A stretch of DNA of 64,000 nt from Pelomonas baiyunensis (GCF_043555935.1 NZ_JBIGIB010000003.1:62001-126000); one strand, 5' to 3'; shown: positions 45,749 through 54,048, counted from the stretch's first letter. A program made the numbers and translations. The notes: a model not told the origin generated them from the letters alone.

Positions 45749-46528
45749 TCAACCGCGGCGACGACGCGCAATGAAGCCCACGGCCAGCAGGCCGGACAGC
45801 ATCAGCGCGTAGGTTTGGGGTTCGGGCACGGCGCTGATGGTGATGCTGCCGGTGGGCAGCGCGCCAGCTTCCCAGTTGGCTGCGTTGGCAAACGTGGCCA
45901 GCCACTGGTCCTTGGTTTGTGCCGCGCCTTGCAGCACGCTGGTCTTGACGCGGATGCTGTTCGGCGACAGCTTCAAGCTGATGGCCGACAGGCCTTGCGT
46001 CAAGGATGAAGGAGCCGCGCCTGTCGTAGAACTGGTGCTGGTCTCGAAGCCATTCGTGTCGTCGAACGCGTAGAGATGTGTTTGCTTCGAGGTGTTGACC
46101 AAAGGATTGGTCGTCGTCGAGCTTTGGAACGCATAGATTTGGTCGCCTGATTGACTCAGGTCCAGCGTCCCGAAGGAGCCGGAGTTCGCACCAGGAATGG
46201 CGCCGCTCTTGGTGAAGCCGTTGCCGTTGCCGGTGCTGGCGATGACCGTACCTGCCGTGATGCGTGCGGCAGCTGTCCACATCAGCAGGCTTTCGTTGCC
46301 GTCGCCATCCGTGTTGCTTGCGCCGCGGAAGCCGGTGCCTGTCCAGCCGTTGTCAGTGAAGTAGATGACTTCACCGGCTGCAATGTTGGACAGCGCCACG
46401 AAGGCGAATGAATCCGGGGTGCCGTTGTTGATGCGGCCGATGATGGCGATGTCGCCGGCGGTCAGTGCGGCTTGCGCGGGGAGTGCTGTGGCGGCCGCCA
46501 GGGCCAGGGTCAGCAGGGTCTTGTTCAT
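45749..46528 (-). CDS. PEP-CTERM sorting-domain protein, lamin-tail-like
   Basis: 259 residues: signal peptide (MNKTLLTLALAAATALPAQA), a body opening with AGDIAIIGRINNGTPDSFAFVAL and GEVIYFTDNGWTGTGFRG, a phrase seen in surface proteins with lamin-tail/LTD-like modules, and a C-terminal tail AVPEPQTYALMLSGLLAVGF-IARRRRG. The Pro-Glu-Pro motif, hydrophobic helix and basic end are the exosortase signal. Probably secreted to the cell surface or matrix. It shares an upstream 16-bp motif with the PEP-CTERM gene at 41018. Confidence 0.9.
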   Translation of the reverse strand: MNKTLLTLALAAATALPAQAALTAGDIAIIGRINNGTPDSFAFVALSNIAAGEVIYFTDNGWTGTGFRGASNTDGDGNESLLMWTAAARITAGTVIASTGNGNGFTKSGAIPGANSGSFGTLDLSQSGDQIYAFQSSTTTNPLVNTSKQTHLYAFDDTNGFETSTSSTTGAAPSSLTQGLSAISLKLSPNSIRVKTSVLQGAAQTKDQWLATFANAANWEAGALPTGSITISAVPEPQTYALMLSGLLAVGFIARRRRG

Positions 46529-46570
46529 GAAAAGCTCCGAAGCGAGAGGCTCGCACTGTCTCGGGCTTCA

Positions 46571-46586
46571 GTGAATCGGCCATGAC
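46571..46586 (-). promoter_or_regulatory. Shared motif GTGAATCGGCCATGAC upstream of PEP-CTERM gene 2
   Basis: Matches the motif at 41654 in 14 of 16 positions; 43 bases before the start codon. Both copies have the same orientation relative to their gene. Confidence 0.45.
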
Positions 46587-46619
46587 AGCGGCCGCAGCGC
46601 CATTCCCGCAATGGAGGGG

Positions 46620-47678
46620 TCAGGCCATGTAGCCTGCCGTGTCCAGCGCCCAGCCGTCGGTGGCGTCGTCGTGGCGTTGCACGTGCACGGCGCTCAGGTG
46701 CTTGGCAGCGGCGCGTTCCACCAGGGCTTCGGCTTGTTCCGGGGTCAGTTGCAGGGCGAAGCGGGCCCAGCGCTTTTGCACCAGGGCTTGGGTCCAGGCG
46801 TCTTCCAGCGCCCAGCGGATCTGGTGCGGCTCCTGCAGTTCGGAGGCGGCCAGCACGCGCGGCGCCAGCGCCAGCAGGAAGCGGTTGAAGTCGGTGCGCA
46901 GGGTGTCGGTGGGCAGCAGGGCTTCCAGCCGGCTCAGGCGGGCGCTCCAACCCGGCGTGGCCAGTTGGCGAGTGATGAAGGCTTGCAGGGCCTGGATGGG
47001 GTTGAACAGGCGCAGCCGGTTCGGCGGCAGCACGCGCAGCGGGATTTGTGCGGCCTGCTCGTGGCTGAGCGGCGTCACGAAGCTGGTCAGCACGGCGAGG
47101 CGTTCCCACTCGTGGTCGTTCAGACCGCCGATGCGGGTGATGGGGCCGGCGGCGCAGCTGGCGGCCAGGGCGTGCAGGTCGGCCTGGGTGCGGCTGCCCT
47201 TGGCCTGGTTGGCGCGGTGGCTCATCCACACCAGGTTGCCTGCGGCGTAGCCGGCGTCGTGGCGCACGCGGTCGATGCTGCGGGTGTCGTCCGTCAGGGC
47301 TTCGCGGGTGATGGGGCAGTGGGTGGTGTCCAGCTGGGCCAGGAAGTGCGGCGTGACCAGCAGGTCTTCAAAGTGACGGCCGCGGGCCCAGGCGTGGGTG
47401 CGCAGCGCCAGCCACGTGGCCACTTGCGGGCCGTTGGCGGGGCGGGCCGCGCGGCCGGCCATGCGGGCGTGGGCGGCTTGCCAGCCGCGTTGCAGGGGCG
47501 ACTGCGGGTACAGGTGGGCGATGGGCGGCGTGATGCCGTGCAGCGCGTAGTCGCGGCCCAGGGCCAGGCCGATGCGTTCGTGGGCGCTGGCGGGGTGGGC
47601 GGGGGCGTCGTCGATGTCCAGGTTGAACTGGACGAGGGCGTTCTGGCGGGCGGCGGTGGTGGGGTGGACGGCTTGCAT
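46620..47678 (-). CDS. HNH-nuclease-like protein of unknown role
   Basis: 352 residues, no signal peptide. The segment 121-160 reads CPITREALTD, then SIDRVRHDAGYAAGNLVW and RANQAKG, which parallels HNH proteins of the CxITGxxL...SIDRIDNxxGYxxGNVxxxxxxxNxxK type; however the second metal Cys pair and clear HNH histidines are not obvious, so it may be a degenerate or non-catalytic member. The remaining 190 C-terminal residues are helical, Leu/Ala/Arg-rich and unknown. Divergent from a WYL-domain regulator with 126 bp between starts, suggesting the regulator controls it. Confidence 0.6.
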   Translation of the reverse strand: MQAVHPTTAARQNALVQFNLDIDDAPAHPASAHERIGLALGRDYALHGITPPIAHLYPQSPLQRGWQAAHARMAGRAARPANGPQVATWLALRTHAWARGRHFEDLLVTPHFLAQLDTTHCPITREALTDDTRSIDRVRHDAGYAAGNLVWMSHRANQAKGSRTQADLHALAASCAAGPITRIGGLNDHEWERLAVLTSFVTPLSHEQAAQIPLRVLPPNRLRLFNPIQALQAFITRQLATPGWSARLSRLEALLPTDTLRTDFNRFLLALAPRVLAASELQEPHQIRWALEDAWTQALVQKRWARFALQLTPEQAEALVERAAAKHLSAVHVQRHDDATDGWALDTAGYMA

Positions 47679-47804
47679 GAGGATCTCCGGGTTCAGAGGC
47701 TCGCCGAAACATTCGCGGGCCTTGCAAGCAGTCTGTGAGCCAGGTGGCTCATGAGATGATCCACAGGGAAAGCACTGTGATTATTTTCAGGACCCACCCC
47801 GCCG

Positions 47805-48773
47805 ATGGACCGCACCGAACGCTTCTACAAGATCGAACACCTGATCCGCTCGCGGGGCTGCGTTTCGTTTGCGACCCTGCGCGAGGCGCTGGAGGTGTCG
47901 CCCGCCACGCTCAAGCGTGACCTGGCGTACCTGCGCGAGCGCATGGATGCGCCCATCGAGTACGACGCGGCCGACAACGGCTACCGCTTCGGCCAGCAAT
48001 GGCGCGGCGGCAAGCACGAGCTGCCGGGTGTGTGGTTCAACGAGGCGGAACTGCACGCGCTGCTGACCATGCAGCAGATGCTGGCCGGGCTGGACGACCA
48101 GGGCGTGGTGGGCCGCCACCTGCAGCCCATGTTCGACAAGATCACCGGCATGCTGGGTGTGGACGCGACCGAGGCCGACGAACTGCGCCGCCGCGTGAAG
48201 CTCATCGGCACGGCCCGCCGCCGCGTGGCCAGCGATGGCTTCGAGACCGTGGGCAGCGCGGTGGTGAAGCGGCTGCGCCTGGCGATTCGCTACCGCAAGA
48301 AGCGCGACGGCGCCGCCAGCGAGCGCGAGGTGTCGCCCCAGCGCCTGGTGCACCACCGCCACAGCTGGTACCTGGACGCCTGGTGCCATGCGAGCGAGGG
48401 CTTTCGGCGGTTTGCGCTGGACGGCATCGAGAGCGCTGTGCTGCTGGACACACCGGCCAAGGCCGTGCCGCTGGCCGAGTTGGAGGCCGAGCTGGACCAG
48501 GGCTATGGCATCTTTGCCGGCGGCACGCCGCGCGAGGCGGAGCTCGTGTTCAGTGCCGAGACGGCGGCGTGGGTGTCGCGTGAGGAATGGCACCCCGCGC
48601 AGCGCAGCGAATTCCTGCCCGACGGCCGCTGGCGCCTGCACCTGCCTTACGTGGACGACACCGAGCTGCTGATGGACCTGCTGCGCCATGCCGGGCAGGT
48701 GCAGGTGCTGGCGCCGGCCGCGCTGCGGGAGGCCTTTGCGCAACGGCTTCGCCAGGCGGCTGCGGCCGTGTAG
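47805..48773 (+). CDS. WYL-domain transcriptional regulator (YafY-like)
   Basis: 322 residues: N-terminal winged helix-turn-helix (RFYKIEHLIRSRGCVSFATL, VSPATLKRDLAYLRER), a WYL domain (about 150-225; RLVHHRHSWYLDAWCHAS..FRRFALDGIE) and a C-terminal WCX extension (about 240-320). WYL domains sense ligands such as nucleic acid species and often control DNA-repair or defence genes. Divergent from the HNH-like gene. No RBS is obvious; the ATG at 47805 matches the family start MDRTERFYKIE. Confidence 0.92.
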   Translation: MDRTERFYKIEHLIRSRGCVSFATLREALEVSPATLKRDLAYLRERMDAPIEYDAADNGYRFGQQWRGGKHELPGVWFNEAELHALLTMQQMLAGLDDQGVVGRHLQPMFDKITGMLGVDATEADELRRRVKLIGTARRRVASDGFETVGSAVVKRLRLAIRYRKKRDGAASEREVSPQRLVHHRHSWYLDAWCHASEGFRRFALDGIESAVLLDTPAKAVPLAELEAELDQGYGIFAGGTPREAELVFSAETAAWVSREEWHPAQRSEFLPDGRWRLHLPYVDDTELLMDLLRHAGQVQVLAPAALREAFAQRLRQAAAAV

Positions 48774-48863
48774 GACAAGCGCGCAAGCTTTGCGCCAGAT
48801 CATGTTCGCCGCGCAAAGCGGCGTTAGGCTGACTTCGTGTTGAACCCCACCATGGAGTCTGCG

Positions 48864-49172
48864 ATGACCGACACCACCCAGGCCAAGAAGCAACTCGCCA
48901 ACGATTTCGGCGCCGTGATGAACGACATCGACGCGCTGATGACCGCCACCACCAACAAGGCCGACACCGAAGTGCAGGCCCTGCGCGCCCGCATCCAGGA
49001 ACGCCTGGTGGGCGCCAAGGAAAAGTGGCTGGATGTCCAGCACGAAGCCGTGCAGCGCGCCAAGGACGCGGCCGTGGCCACCGACGACTACGTGCACGCC
49101 AAGCCCTGGCAGGCGATTGGCGTGGCCGCCGCCGTGGGCCTGGCCCTGGGCGTGCTCATCGGCCGCCGCTGA
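48864..49172 (+). CDS. DUF883 (ElaB/YqjD-like) inner-membrane ribosome-associated protein
   Basis: 102 residues. A helical N-terminal part (about 1-75) with many Ala, Lys, Asp and Glu residues precedes one C-terminal membrane helix and the DUF883 end motif PWQAIGVAAAVGLALGVLIGRR. Escherichia coli relatives YqjD and ElaB bind ribosomes at the membrane in stationary phase. GGAG lies 6 bases before ATG 48864, supporting this start over an upstream ATG. First gene of an operon with a YqjE-like and a YqjK-like gene. Confidence 0.9.
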   Translation: MTDTTQAKKQLANDFGAVMNDIDALMTATTNKADTEVQALRARIQERLVGAKEKWLDVQHEAVQRAKDAAVATDDYVHAKPWQAIGVAAAVGLALGVLIGRR

Positions 49173-49183
49173 AGGCGGTGCCC

Positions 49184-49573
49184 GTGAACCTCGACACCGC
49201 CACGCCGGTGTCCGAGCCGCTGCGGCGGCTGGGCGCCTCGCTGATCACGCTGGGCCGCATCCGGCTGGAGCTCTTCGCCATCGAGGCGCAGGAGGAGAAG
49301 GAGCGCATCGCCAGCCTGCTGTTGTGGGCGGTGCTGGGCGCGCTGCTGGCCGGTTTCGGGCTGTTGATGGCCCTGGTGCTGGTGACCGTGGCGCTGTGGG
49401 ACAGCCACCGGCTGCTCGCGCTGGGCGGCGGCACGCTGCTGCTGCTCGCGGCGGCCGCGCTGGCGGTTCAAAAGGTGCGTGGCCTCATCCACCAGCCGGC
49501 CAGCCTGTTCCAGTCCAGCATCGGTGAGTTGCGGGCCGATGCGGACGCGCTGCGTCCGCCGACGAATTCATGA
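49184..49573 (+). CDS. YqjE-like phage-holin-superfamily membrane protein
   Basis: 129 residues, two membrane helices (about 45-70 and 80-100) after an amphipathic N-terminal segment (SLITLGRIRLELFAIEAQEEKERIASL). This is the pattern of YqjE/holin family 3 proteins. GTG 49184 has GAAGG 8 bases upstream. Second in the DUF883 operon; overlaps the next gene by 4 bases (ATGA). Confidence 0.85.
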   Translation: MNLDTATPVSEPLRRLGASLITLGRIRLELFAIEAQEEKERIASLLLWAVLGALLAGFGLLMALVLVTVALWDSHRLLALGGGTLLLLAAAALAVQKVRGLIHQPASLFQSSIGELRADADALRPPTNS

Positions 49574-49872
49574 TTCCGCACATCCCGGACGACCCCGCCG
49601 CGCGCCTGCGGCGCAAAGAGGACCTGCTGCTGGCCTCCGAGGTGATGCGCGGGCAGGCCGTGGCCGCCGTGTGCGACCTGGGCGAGCGCGGTGACCGCTG
49701 GGGCCGCCGCTGGCTCTGGCTGCAGGGCTGGCTGGCCGACCCGGCCGTGCGCGCCCTGCTGGGCGGCGGCGCGGCCTTCTTTGCAACGGCCGGCCGATCC
49801 CGCCGTGCCCGACTGTGGCGATGGGCGCGGGGCGCCTGGGTGGTGTGGCGCCTGTGGCGCCGCGCGGCTTGA
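49570..49872 (+). CDS. YqjK-like small protein
   Basis: 100 residues, basic and tryptophan-rich. RLRRKEDLLLASEVMRGQ resembles the YqjK-like family opening, and VRALLGGGAAFFATAGRSRRARLWRWARGAW forms a membrane-associated stretch. Start ATGA overlaps the yqjE-like stop. The trio DUF883-YqjE-YqjK is conserved in many proteobacteria and is probably a stationary-phase or osmotic-stress membrane unit; exact role unknown. Confidence 0.72.
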   Translation: MIPHIPDDPAARLRRKEDLLLASEVMRGQAVAAVCDLGERGDRWGRRWLWLQGWLADPAVRALLGGGAAFFATAGRSRRARLWRWARGAWVVWRLWRRAA

Positions 49873-49909
49873 AGCCTGCTGCAGTGGGCCCGTTGGCGGG
49901 CTTGGCGGG

Positions 49910-50494
49910 TCAGTTCTCGGCCGCGTCCAGCTGCTTCATCCGCTCGCTTTGCCAATACACGTCGTCGCCGCCCAGCCCGTCGAGGTTGGCGCGGTTGAGC
50001 ACGCGGGCCAGCACGAAGAGCAAGTCCGACAGGCGGTTCAGGTACTGGCGCGGGGCGGCGTGGATGGACTCGTGCGCCGCCAGCGTGATGACGGCCCGCT
50101 CGGCCCGGCGGGCCACGGTGCGGCACACGTGGGCGATGGCCGCGCTGCGCGTGCCGGCGGGCAGGATGAATTCCTTCAAGCGCGGCAGGTGCTCGTTGTA
50201 GTGCGCCAGCGCTTCGTCCAGGCGCAGCACGGCAGCGTCTTTCAGCAGCGAGCCGCCGGGCCAGGAGAGTTCACCGCCCAGGTTGAAGAGCTCGTGCTGG
50301 ATGACGACGAGCAGGTCGCGCACATCGGCGGGCAGGGGCTCGGCCAGCAGCACGCCGAGGTTGGAGTTGAGTTCGTCGACATCACCCATGGCCTGCACGC
50401 GCAGGTGGTCTTTGGGCACGCGGCTGCCGTCGGAAAGGCCGGTGGTGCCGTCGTCACCCGTGCGGGTGGCGATTTGAGAGAGGCGGTTGCCCAT
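49910..50494 (-). CDS. Cob(I)alamin adenosyltransferase (PduO type)
   Basis: 194 residues. RTGDDGTTGL (ATP phosphate loop), RVQAMGDVDELNSNLG, CRTVARRAERAV (RxxxRRAER, cobalamin/ATP contacts) and YLNRLSDLLFVLAR are the PduO signatures. It converts cob(I)alamin and ATP to adenosylcobalamin. It is followed upstream by a small membrane-protein gene in the same direction (47-bp gap), an otherwise unexplained pairing. Confidence 0.94.
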   Translation of the reverse strand: MGNRLSQIATRTGDDGTTGLSDGSRVPKDHLRVQAMGDVDELNSNLGVLLAEPLPADVRDLLVVIQHELFNLGGELSWPGGSLLKDAAVLRLDEALAHYNEHLPRLKEFILPAGTRSAAIAHVCRTVARRAERAVITLAAHESIHAAPRQYLNRLSDLLFVLARVLNRANLDGLGGDDVYWQSERMKQLDAAEN

Positions 50495-50541
50495 GTGGCG
50501 GTCTGCAAAGCGGAACAGACCGCCATTGTCCCCAAGCAGGC

Positions 50542-50775
50542 TCAGTGGCGATGGCCGCTGCGGTGAAAGCCCGGCTTGGGCGTCGGGGCGTCGTGCGGGT
50601 GCAGGCCGGCACCGTGCGGCGCTGCGGGTTGCCCCGGCGGCTCGGCGGGCAGCGTGCCGGCGCGGGGCGTGCTGCCCACCAGTTCGCGCCAGCGGGCCAG
50701 CAGCACATCCAGGCGCAACACGCCCAGTGCAATCAGCGCCACGGCCAGGATCAACAACCACCAGGTGATGTTCAT
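50542..50775 (-). CDS. Small membrane protein (77 aa)
   Basis: A single N-terminal membrane helix (about 3-22) followed by a Pro/His-rich cytoplasmic or periplasmic tail ending HRSGHRH. GGAG lies 7 bases before ATG 50775, a good RBS, and codon usage fits. Probably co-transcribed with the cobalamin adenosyltransferase. The histidine-rich tail (8 His in the last 25 residues) might bind metal, such as cobalt or nickel; this is only a suggestion. Confidence 0.65.
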   Translation of the reverse strand: MNITWWLLILAVALIALGVLRLDVLLARWRELVGSTPRAGTLPAEPPGQPAAPHGAGLHPHDAPTPKPGFHRSGHRH

Positions 50776-50865
50776 GATCGGTCTCCGGGTTGCAACGTCT
50801 CGATGCTGGCACTGGCGCGCAGGGGCTGCAACACAATGGCCTGATATGGATCAGGAGTTATGCCC

Positions 50866-52275
50866 ATGAATGCGCCCGTCATGCCCGAAACCCTGGCGGC
50901 CCCACTGCCGGACGCATTGCTGGACGCCCTTCAGCGCATGTTCGGCACCCGCCTGAGCACCACCCTGCCGGTGCGTCAGCAGCACGGGCGCGACGAGTCG
51001 GTGTTCGACGTGCCGCCCCCGCAGGCGGTGGTGTTTGCCGAGACCGAGGCCGAGGTGGCGCAGGCGGTGGCGGCGTGTGCAGCACACCGCGTGCCGGTGA
51101 TTCCCTACGGCGCGGGCTCGTCGCTGGAAGGCCACCTGCTGGCCGTGCGCGGCGGCATCAGCCTGGATGTGTCGCGCATGGACCGCATCCTGCGCATCGA
51201 CGCCGAAGACCTGACGGTGACCGTGCAGCCCGGCGTCACGCGCAAGCAGCTCAACGAGGCGCTGAAGCACGAGGGCTTGTTCTTTCCCATCGACCCTGGG
51301 GCCGATGCGAGCCTGGGCGGCATGGCCGCCACGCGCGCCAGCGGCACGAACGCGGTGCGCTACGGCACCATGCGCGAGAACGTGCTGGGCCTGCGCTTCG
51401 TGAACGCGAACGGCGAGATCGTGCGCACCGGCTCCCGCGCCAAAAAAAGCAGCGCCGGCTACGACCTGACCCGCCTGCTGGTGGGCAGCGAAGGCACGCT
51501 GGGCGTCATCACCGAGCTGACGGTGAAGGTGCACCCGCTGCCCGAAGCGGTGTCGGCCGCGGTGTGCTTCTTCCCGACCATCGATGCGGCCGTGCGCACG
51601 GCGATGCAGGTCATCCAGATCGGCGTGCCGATTGCGCGCTGCGAGCTGCTGGACGCCAACGCCATCCGCGCGGTGAACGCGCATGACAAGCTGGGCTTGA
51701 AGGAGCAGCCCATGCTGTTGATGGAGTTCCACGGCAGCGAGGCCGGCGTGGCCGAGCAGGCGGCGGTGGTGCAAGAGGTGGCGGGCGAATTCGGCGGCGA
51801 AGCCTTCGAGTGGGCCACCACGCCCGAGGCCCGCACGCGGCTGTGGACGGCGCGGCACCACGCCTACCTCTCGGGCCTGCAGATGCGCCCGGGCTGCCGC
51901 GCAGTCACGACGGACACCTGCGTGCCCATCTCGCGCCTGGCCGAGAACATCAACGCATCCATTGCCGAAGTGGAGGCCGCCGGCCTGCCCTATTTCATCG
52001 TCGGCCACGTGGGCGACGGCAACTTCCACATGGCCTACCTGCTGGACCCGGCACTTCCCGAGGAGCTGGCCACCGCCGAACGCCTGAGTGCGCAGATGGT
52101 GGAACGGGCGATTGCGCTGGAAGGCACCTGCACCGGCGAGCACGGCATCGGGCTGCACAAGCAGGCCTTCCTGCGCGACGAGACGGGCGATGAGGCGGTG
52201 GCCGTGATGCGGGCCATCAAGGCCGCGATGGACCCGCTGGGCATCCTGAACCCGGGCAAGGTGTTCGCGGTCTGA
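50866..52275 (+). CDS. FAD-binding D-lactate/glycolate dehydrogenase (GlcD/LDHD-like)
   Basis: 469 residues. PCMH-type FAD domain (VIPYGAGSSLEGHLLAV, then DPGADASLGGMAATRASGTNAVRYG and GYDLTRLLVGSEGTLGVITE) and a C-terminal catalytic cap with VGHVGDGNFHMA and GEHGIGLHK, which carry the metal-binding and substrate His. This pattern fits D-2-hydroxyacid dehydrogenases such as mitochondrial LDHD or GlcD. ATG 50866 is spaced 8 bases from GGAG and is preferred over ATG 50860. Stand-alone, without glcE/glcF partners, so it probably acts as a single-subunit D-lactate dehydrogenase. Confidence 0.92.
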   Translation: MNAPVMPETLAAPLPDALLDALQRMFGTRLSTTLPVRQQHGRDESVFDVPPPQAVVFAETEAEVAQAVAACAAHRVPVIPYGAGSSLEGHLLAVRGGISLDVSRMDRILRIDAEDLTVTVQPGVTRKQLNEALKHEGLFFPIDPGADASLGGMAATRASGTNAVRYGTMRENVLGLRFVNANGEIVRTGSRAKKSSAGYDLTRLLVGSEGTLGVITELTVKVHPLPEAVSAAVCFFPTIDAAVRTAMQVIQIGVPIARCELLDANAIRAVNAHDKLGLKEQPMLLMEFHGSEAGVAEQAAVVQEVAGEFGGEAFEWATTPEARTRLWTARHHAYLSGLQMRPGCRAVTTDTCVPISRLAENINASIAEVEAAGLPYFIVGHVGDGNFHMAYLLDPALPEELATAERLSAQMVERAIALEGTCTGEHGIGLHKQAFLRDETGDEAVAVMRAIKAAMDPLGILNPGKVFAV

Positions 52276-52311
52276 GGGTGTCTTTAGGGTGTCTTGAGGG
52301 TGTCTTGAGGG
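52275..52311. repeat. Short tandem repeat, 11-bp unit AGGGTGTCTTG
   Basis: Three copies of AGGGTGTCTT(T/G) plus a partial fourth begin inside the stop codon of the dehydrogenase gene. Looks like replication slippage. Confidence 0.8.
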
Positions 52312-52378
52312 CGGACGGAGTCGGCCCGCGCCGGGGTGTTCACAATCCAGCGCGTTCACCACTTTCAGGAGACAAACG

Positions 52379-52777
52379 ATGTTCAACCACATCATGGTCG
52401 GCACGAACGACATCGAGCGCAGCAAGCGCTTTTACGACGCGGTGCTGGCCGTGCTGGGCGCCCCCGAAGGCGCACGCAACACCGCCGCCACCGGCCACCA
52501 GCGCGTGTTCTACCGCCACGCGGGCAATGCCTTCGGCATCAGCCAGCCCATCAACGGCGAGCCGGCCTGCCACGCCAACGGCGGCACCATTGGGTTCAAG
52601 TGCGAATCGGCCGAGCAGGTGAAGCAGTTCCACGACGTGGCCGTGGCCCACGGCGGCACCAGCATCGAAGAGCCGCCCGGCCTGCGCGAAGGCGCGATGG
52701 GCGCCATGCACCTGAGCTACGTGCGCGACCCCGACGGCAACAAGCTCTGCGCCATCTGGCGCGTGCCCAAGGCCTGA
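52379..52777 (+). CDS. VOC-family protein (glyoxalase/bleomycin resistance fold)
   Basis: 132 residues, two beta-alpha-beta-beta-beta modules. MFNHIMVGTNDIERSKRFYDAVL and the C-terminal YVRDPDGNKLCAIWR are standard for the vicinal oxygen chelate family; His4 and Glu/His residues near 60 and 110 may bind metal. Function could be a lyase, isomerase or antibiotic binding. GGAG-like AGGAG lies 12 bases before ATG 52379. Follows the tandem repeat region. Confidence 0.88.
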   Translation: MFNHIMVGTNDIERSKRFYDAVLAVLGAPEGARNTAATGHQRVFYRHAGNAFGISQPINGEPACHANGGTIGFKCESAEQVKQFHDVAVAHGGTSIEEPPGLREGAMGAMHLSYVRDPDGNKLCAIWRVPKA

Positions 52778-52793
52778 GCGGCGGGCCGCCGCC

Positions 52794-53951
52794 TCACCAG
52801 CTGAGCGAGACGGGCAGGCGGCGCTCGCCGCCTTGCCATTCGCCCTGCAGGCGCGTGCCCTGCACCTTCAGGCGCAAGGTGGCGGTCTTGTCGTCCACGG
52901 TTTCGGTCAGCGTGAGGGTGTCGCCCTCGAGCGTGCCGCTGAGCAGGATCAGCTGGCGGAAGCGGTCGTAAAAGTAGTGGCCCGACACGCCGCCCGAGAG
53001 CGGGCGGTCCAGCCGCAGCGTGACGGCCGCCGGGCCGATCTTGCCGTGCAGCACCTGGCCGAAGGGCTGTGCCGGCGGGCCGGCCTCGCCCTCGCCCAAC
53101 ACCAGCGCACGGCCGTAGGCGTTGAGCAGCGGCCGCACGTCCGCGGGCGGCAGGGTGATGTTGATTTCAGCCACGTCGTCCAGCGCGCGCAGGGCGTGGT
53201 TGCTGCAGCGGCCCAGGTGCAGGCCCAGACCGGGCCCGGTCAGATTGAGGCGGGCATAGCGCACCGTCTGCGCGGCACTGCGAGTGCCGCTCTCGTCGGC
53301 CAGGCAGCCTTCGTTGAGCTCGATGCGCTCCTGCAGGTCGTTGATCTCGTCGGCCGGGGCCTTGGGTTTGCGTTTGCGGGCGGCGGCCAGCTCGGTGCGC
53401 AGGGTCTTGAGTTGGTCGGCGTAGCGCTTGCGCACTTCCTTCTGCAGGCGCTGCCCCAGCGGGTTCAGGGCGCCGGGCTGCAGCAAGTCGTGCAGCGTGA
53501 CGGCCCAGCCGTTGCGGGCGTCGAAGTTGTAGACCGTGTCGTAGCCCTCGCAGTAGGCGCCGCAGCCTTCGGCGTTCAGCGTGATGACGAGCAGCCGGGC
53601 GTCGTTGCGGTTCACCTCGAAGTCTTGCGACGCCGTGCCCTCGGGCAAGTCGCGGGCGGGCGGGGTGAAAGTGGCCCCGGGTTTGACCGGCGCCGGGGTG
53701 CCCATGGCGGCCAGGAACAGCGCGTCGTTGATGCGCGTGGCCACCGGCCCGGTGCCGTCGATGAACGGCATCTTCACCGACCCATCGGCCCAGCCGGAGG
53801 CCACGGCGTTCGGCTCGCCCGCGTCAGGGCCGGGCTTGAGCGTCAGGGACCGCACCTGCAGCGGTGCGGCCTGGGCCACGCCAGTCAGCAGGGGCAGCGC
53901 GAAGGCCAGGGCCAGGGTCGAAGCGAGGGGGCGGCGCAGCAGCGAAGTCAT
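52794..53951 (-). CDS. Exported DUF3298-like protein
   Basis: 385 residues with a signal peptide (residues 1-28, TGVAQA-AP). The segment FEVNRNDARLLVITLNAEGCGAYCEGYDTVYNFDARNGWAVTLHDLL resembles DUF4163/DUF3298 (RsiV-like) modules, in which YNFDxxTGxxxxLxDL is conserved. Two cysteines there could pair. A central charged coiled coil (about 190-225) and a C-terminal beta domain follow. No membrane anchor besides the signal. Likely periplasmic; function unknown, possibly lysozyme- or ligand-binding by analogy with RsiV. Confidence 0.65.
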   Translation of the reverse strand: MTSLLRRPLASTLALAFALPLLTGVAQAAPLQVRSLTLKPGPDAGEPNAVASGWADGSVKMPFIDGTGPVATRINDALFLAAMGTPAPVKPGATFTPPARDLPEGTASQDFEVNRNDARLLVITLNAEGCGAYCEGYDTVYNFDARNGWAVTLHDLLQPGALNPLGQRLQKEVRKRYADQLKTLRTELAAARKRKPKAPADEINDLQERIELNEGCLADESGTRSAAQTVRYARLNLTGPGLGLHLGRCSNHALRALDDVAEINITLPPADVRPLLNAYGRALVLGEGEAGPPAQPFGQVLHGKIGPAAVTLRLDRPLSGGVSGHYFYDRFRQLILLSGTLEGDTLTLTETVDDKTATLRLKVQGTRLQGEWQGGERRLPVSLSW

Positions 53952-53979
53952 GCAGCCATTGTGGCGGCGTGCCCATGAA

Positions 53980-54003
53980 AAACGCCGCCCGAAGGCGGCG
54001 TTT
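53980..54003 (-). terminator. Rho-independent terminator of the TonB receptor gene
   Basis: AAACGCCGCC-CGAA-GGCGGCGTTT forms a 10-bp stem with a tetraloop; the minus-strand transcript continues into a T run. Confidence 0.82.
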
Positions 54004-54048
54004 GCGGGGCGCCACACCACGGCGGTGAGGCGGGGGTCGAGGCGGGCC

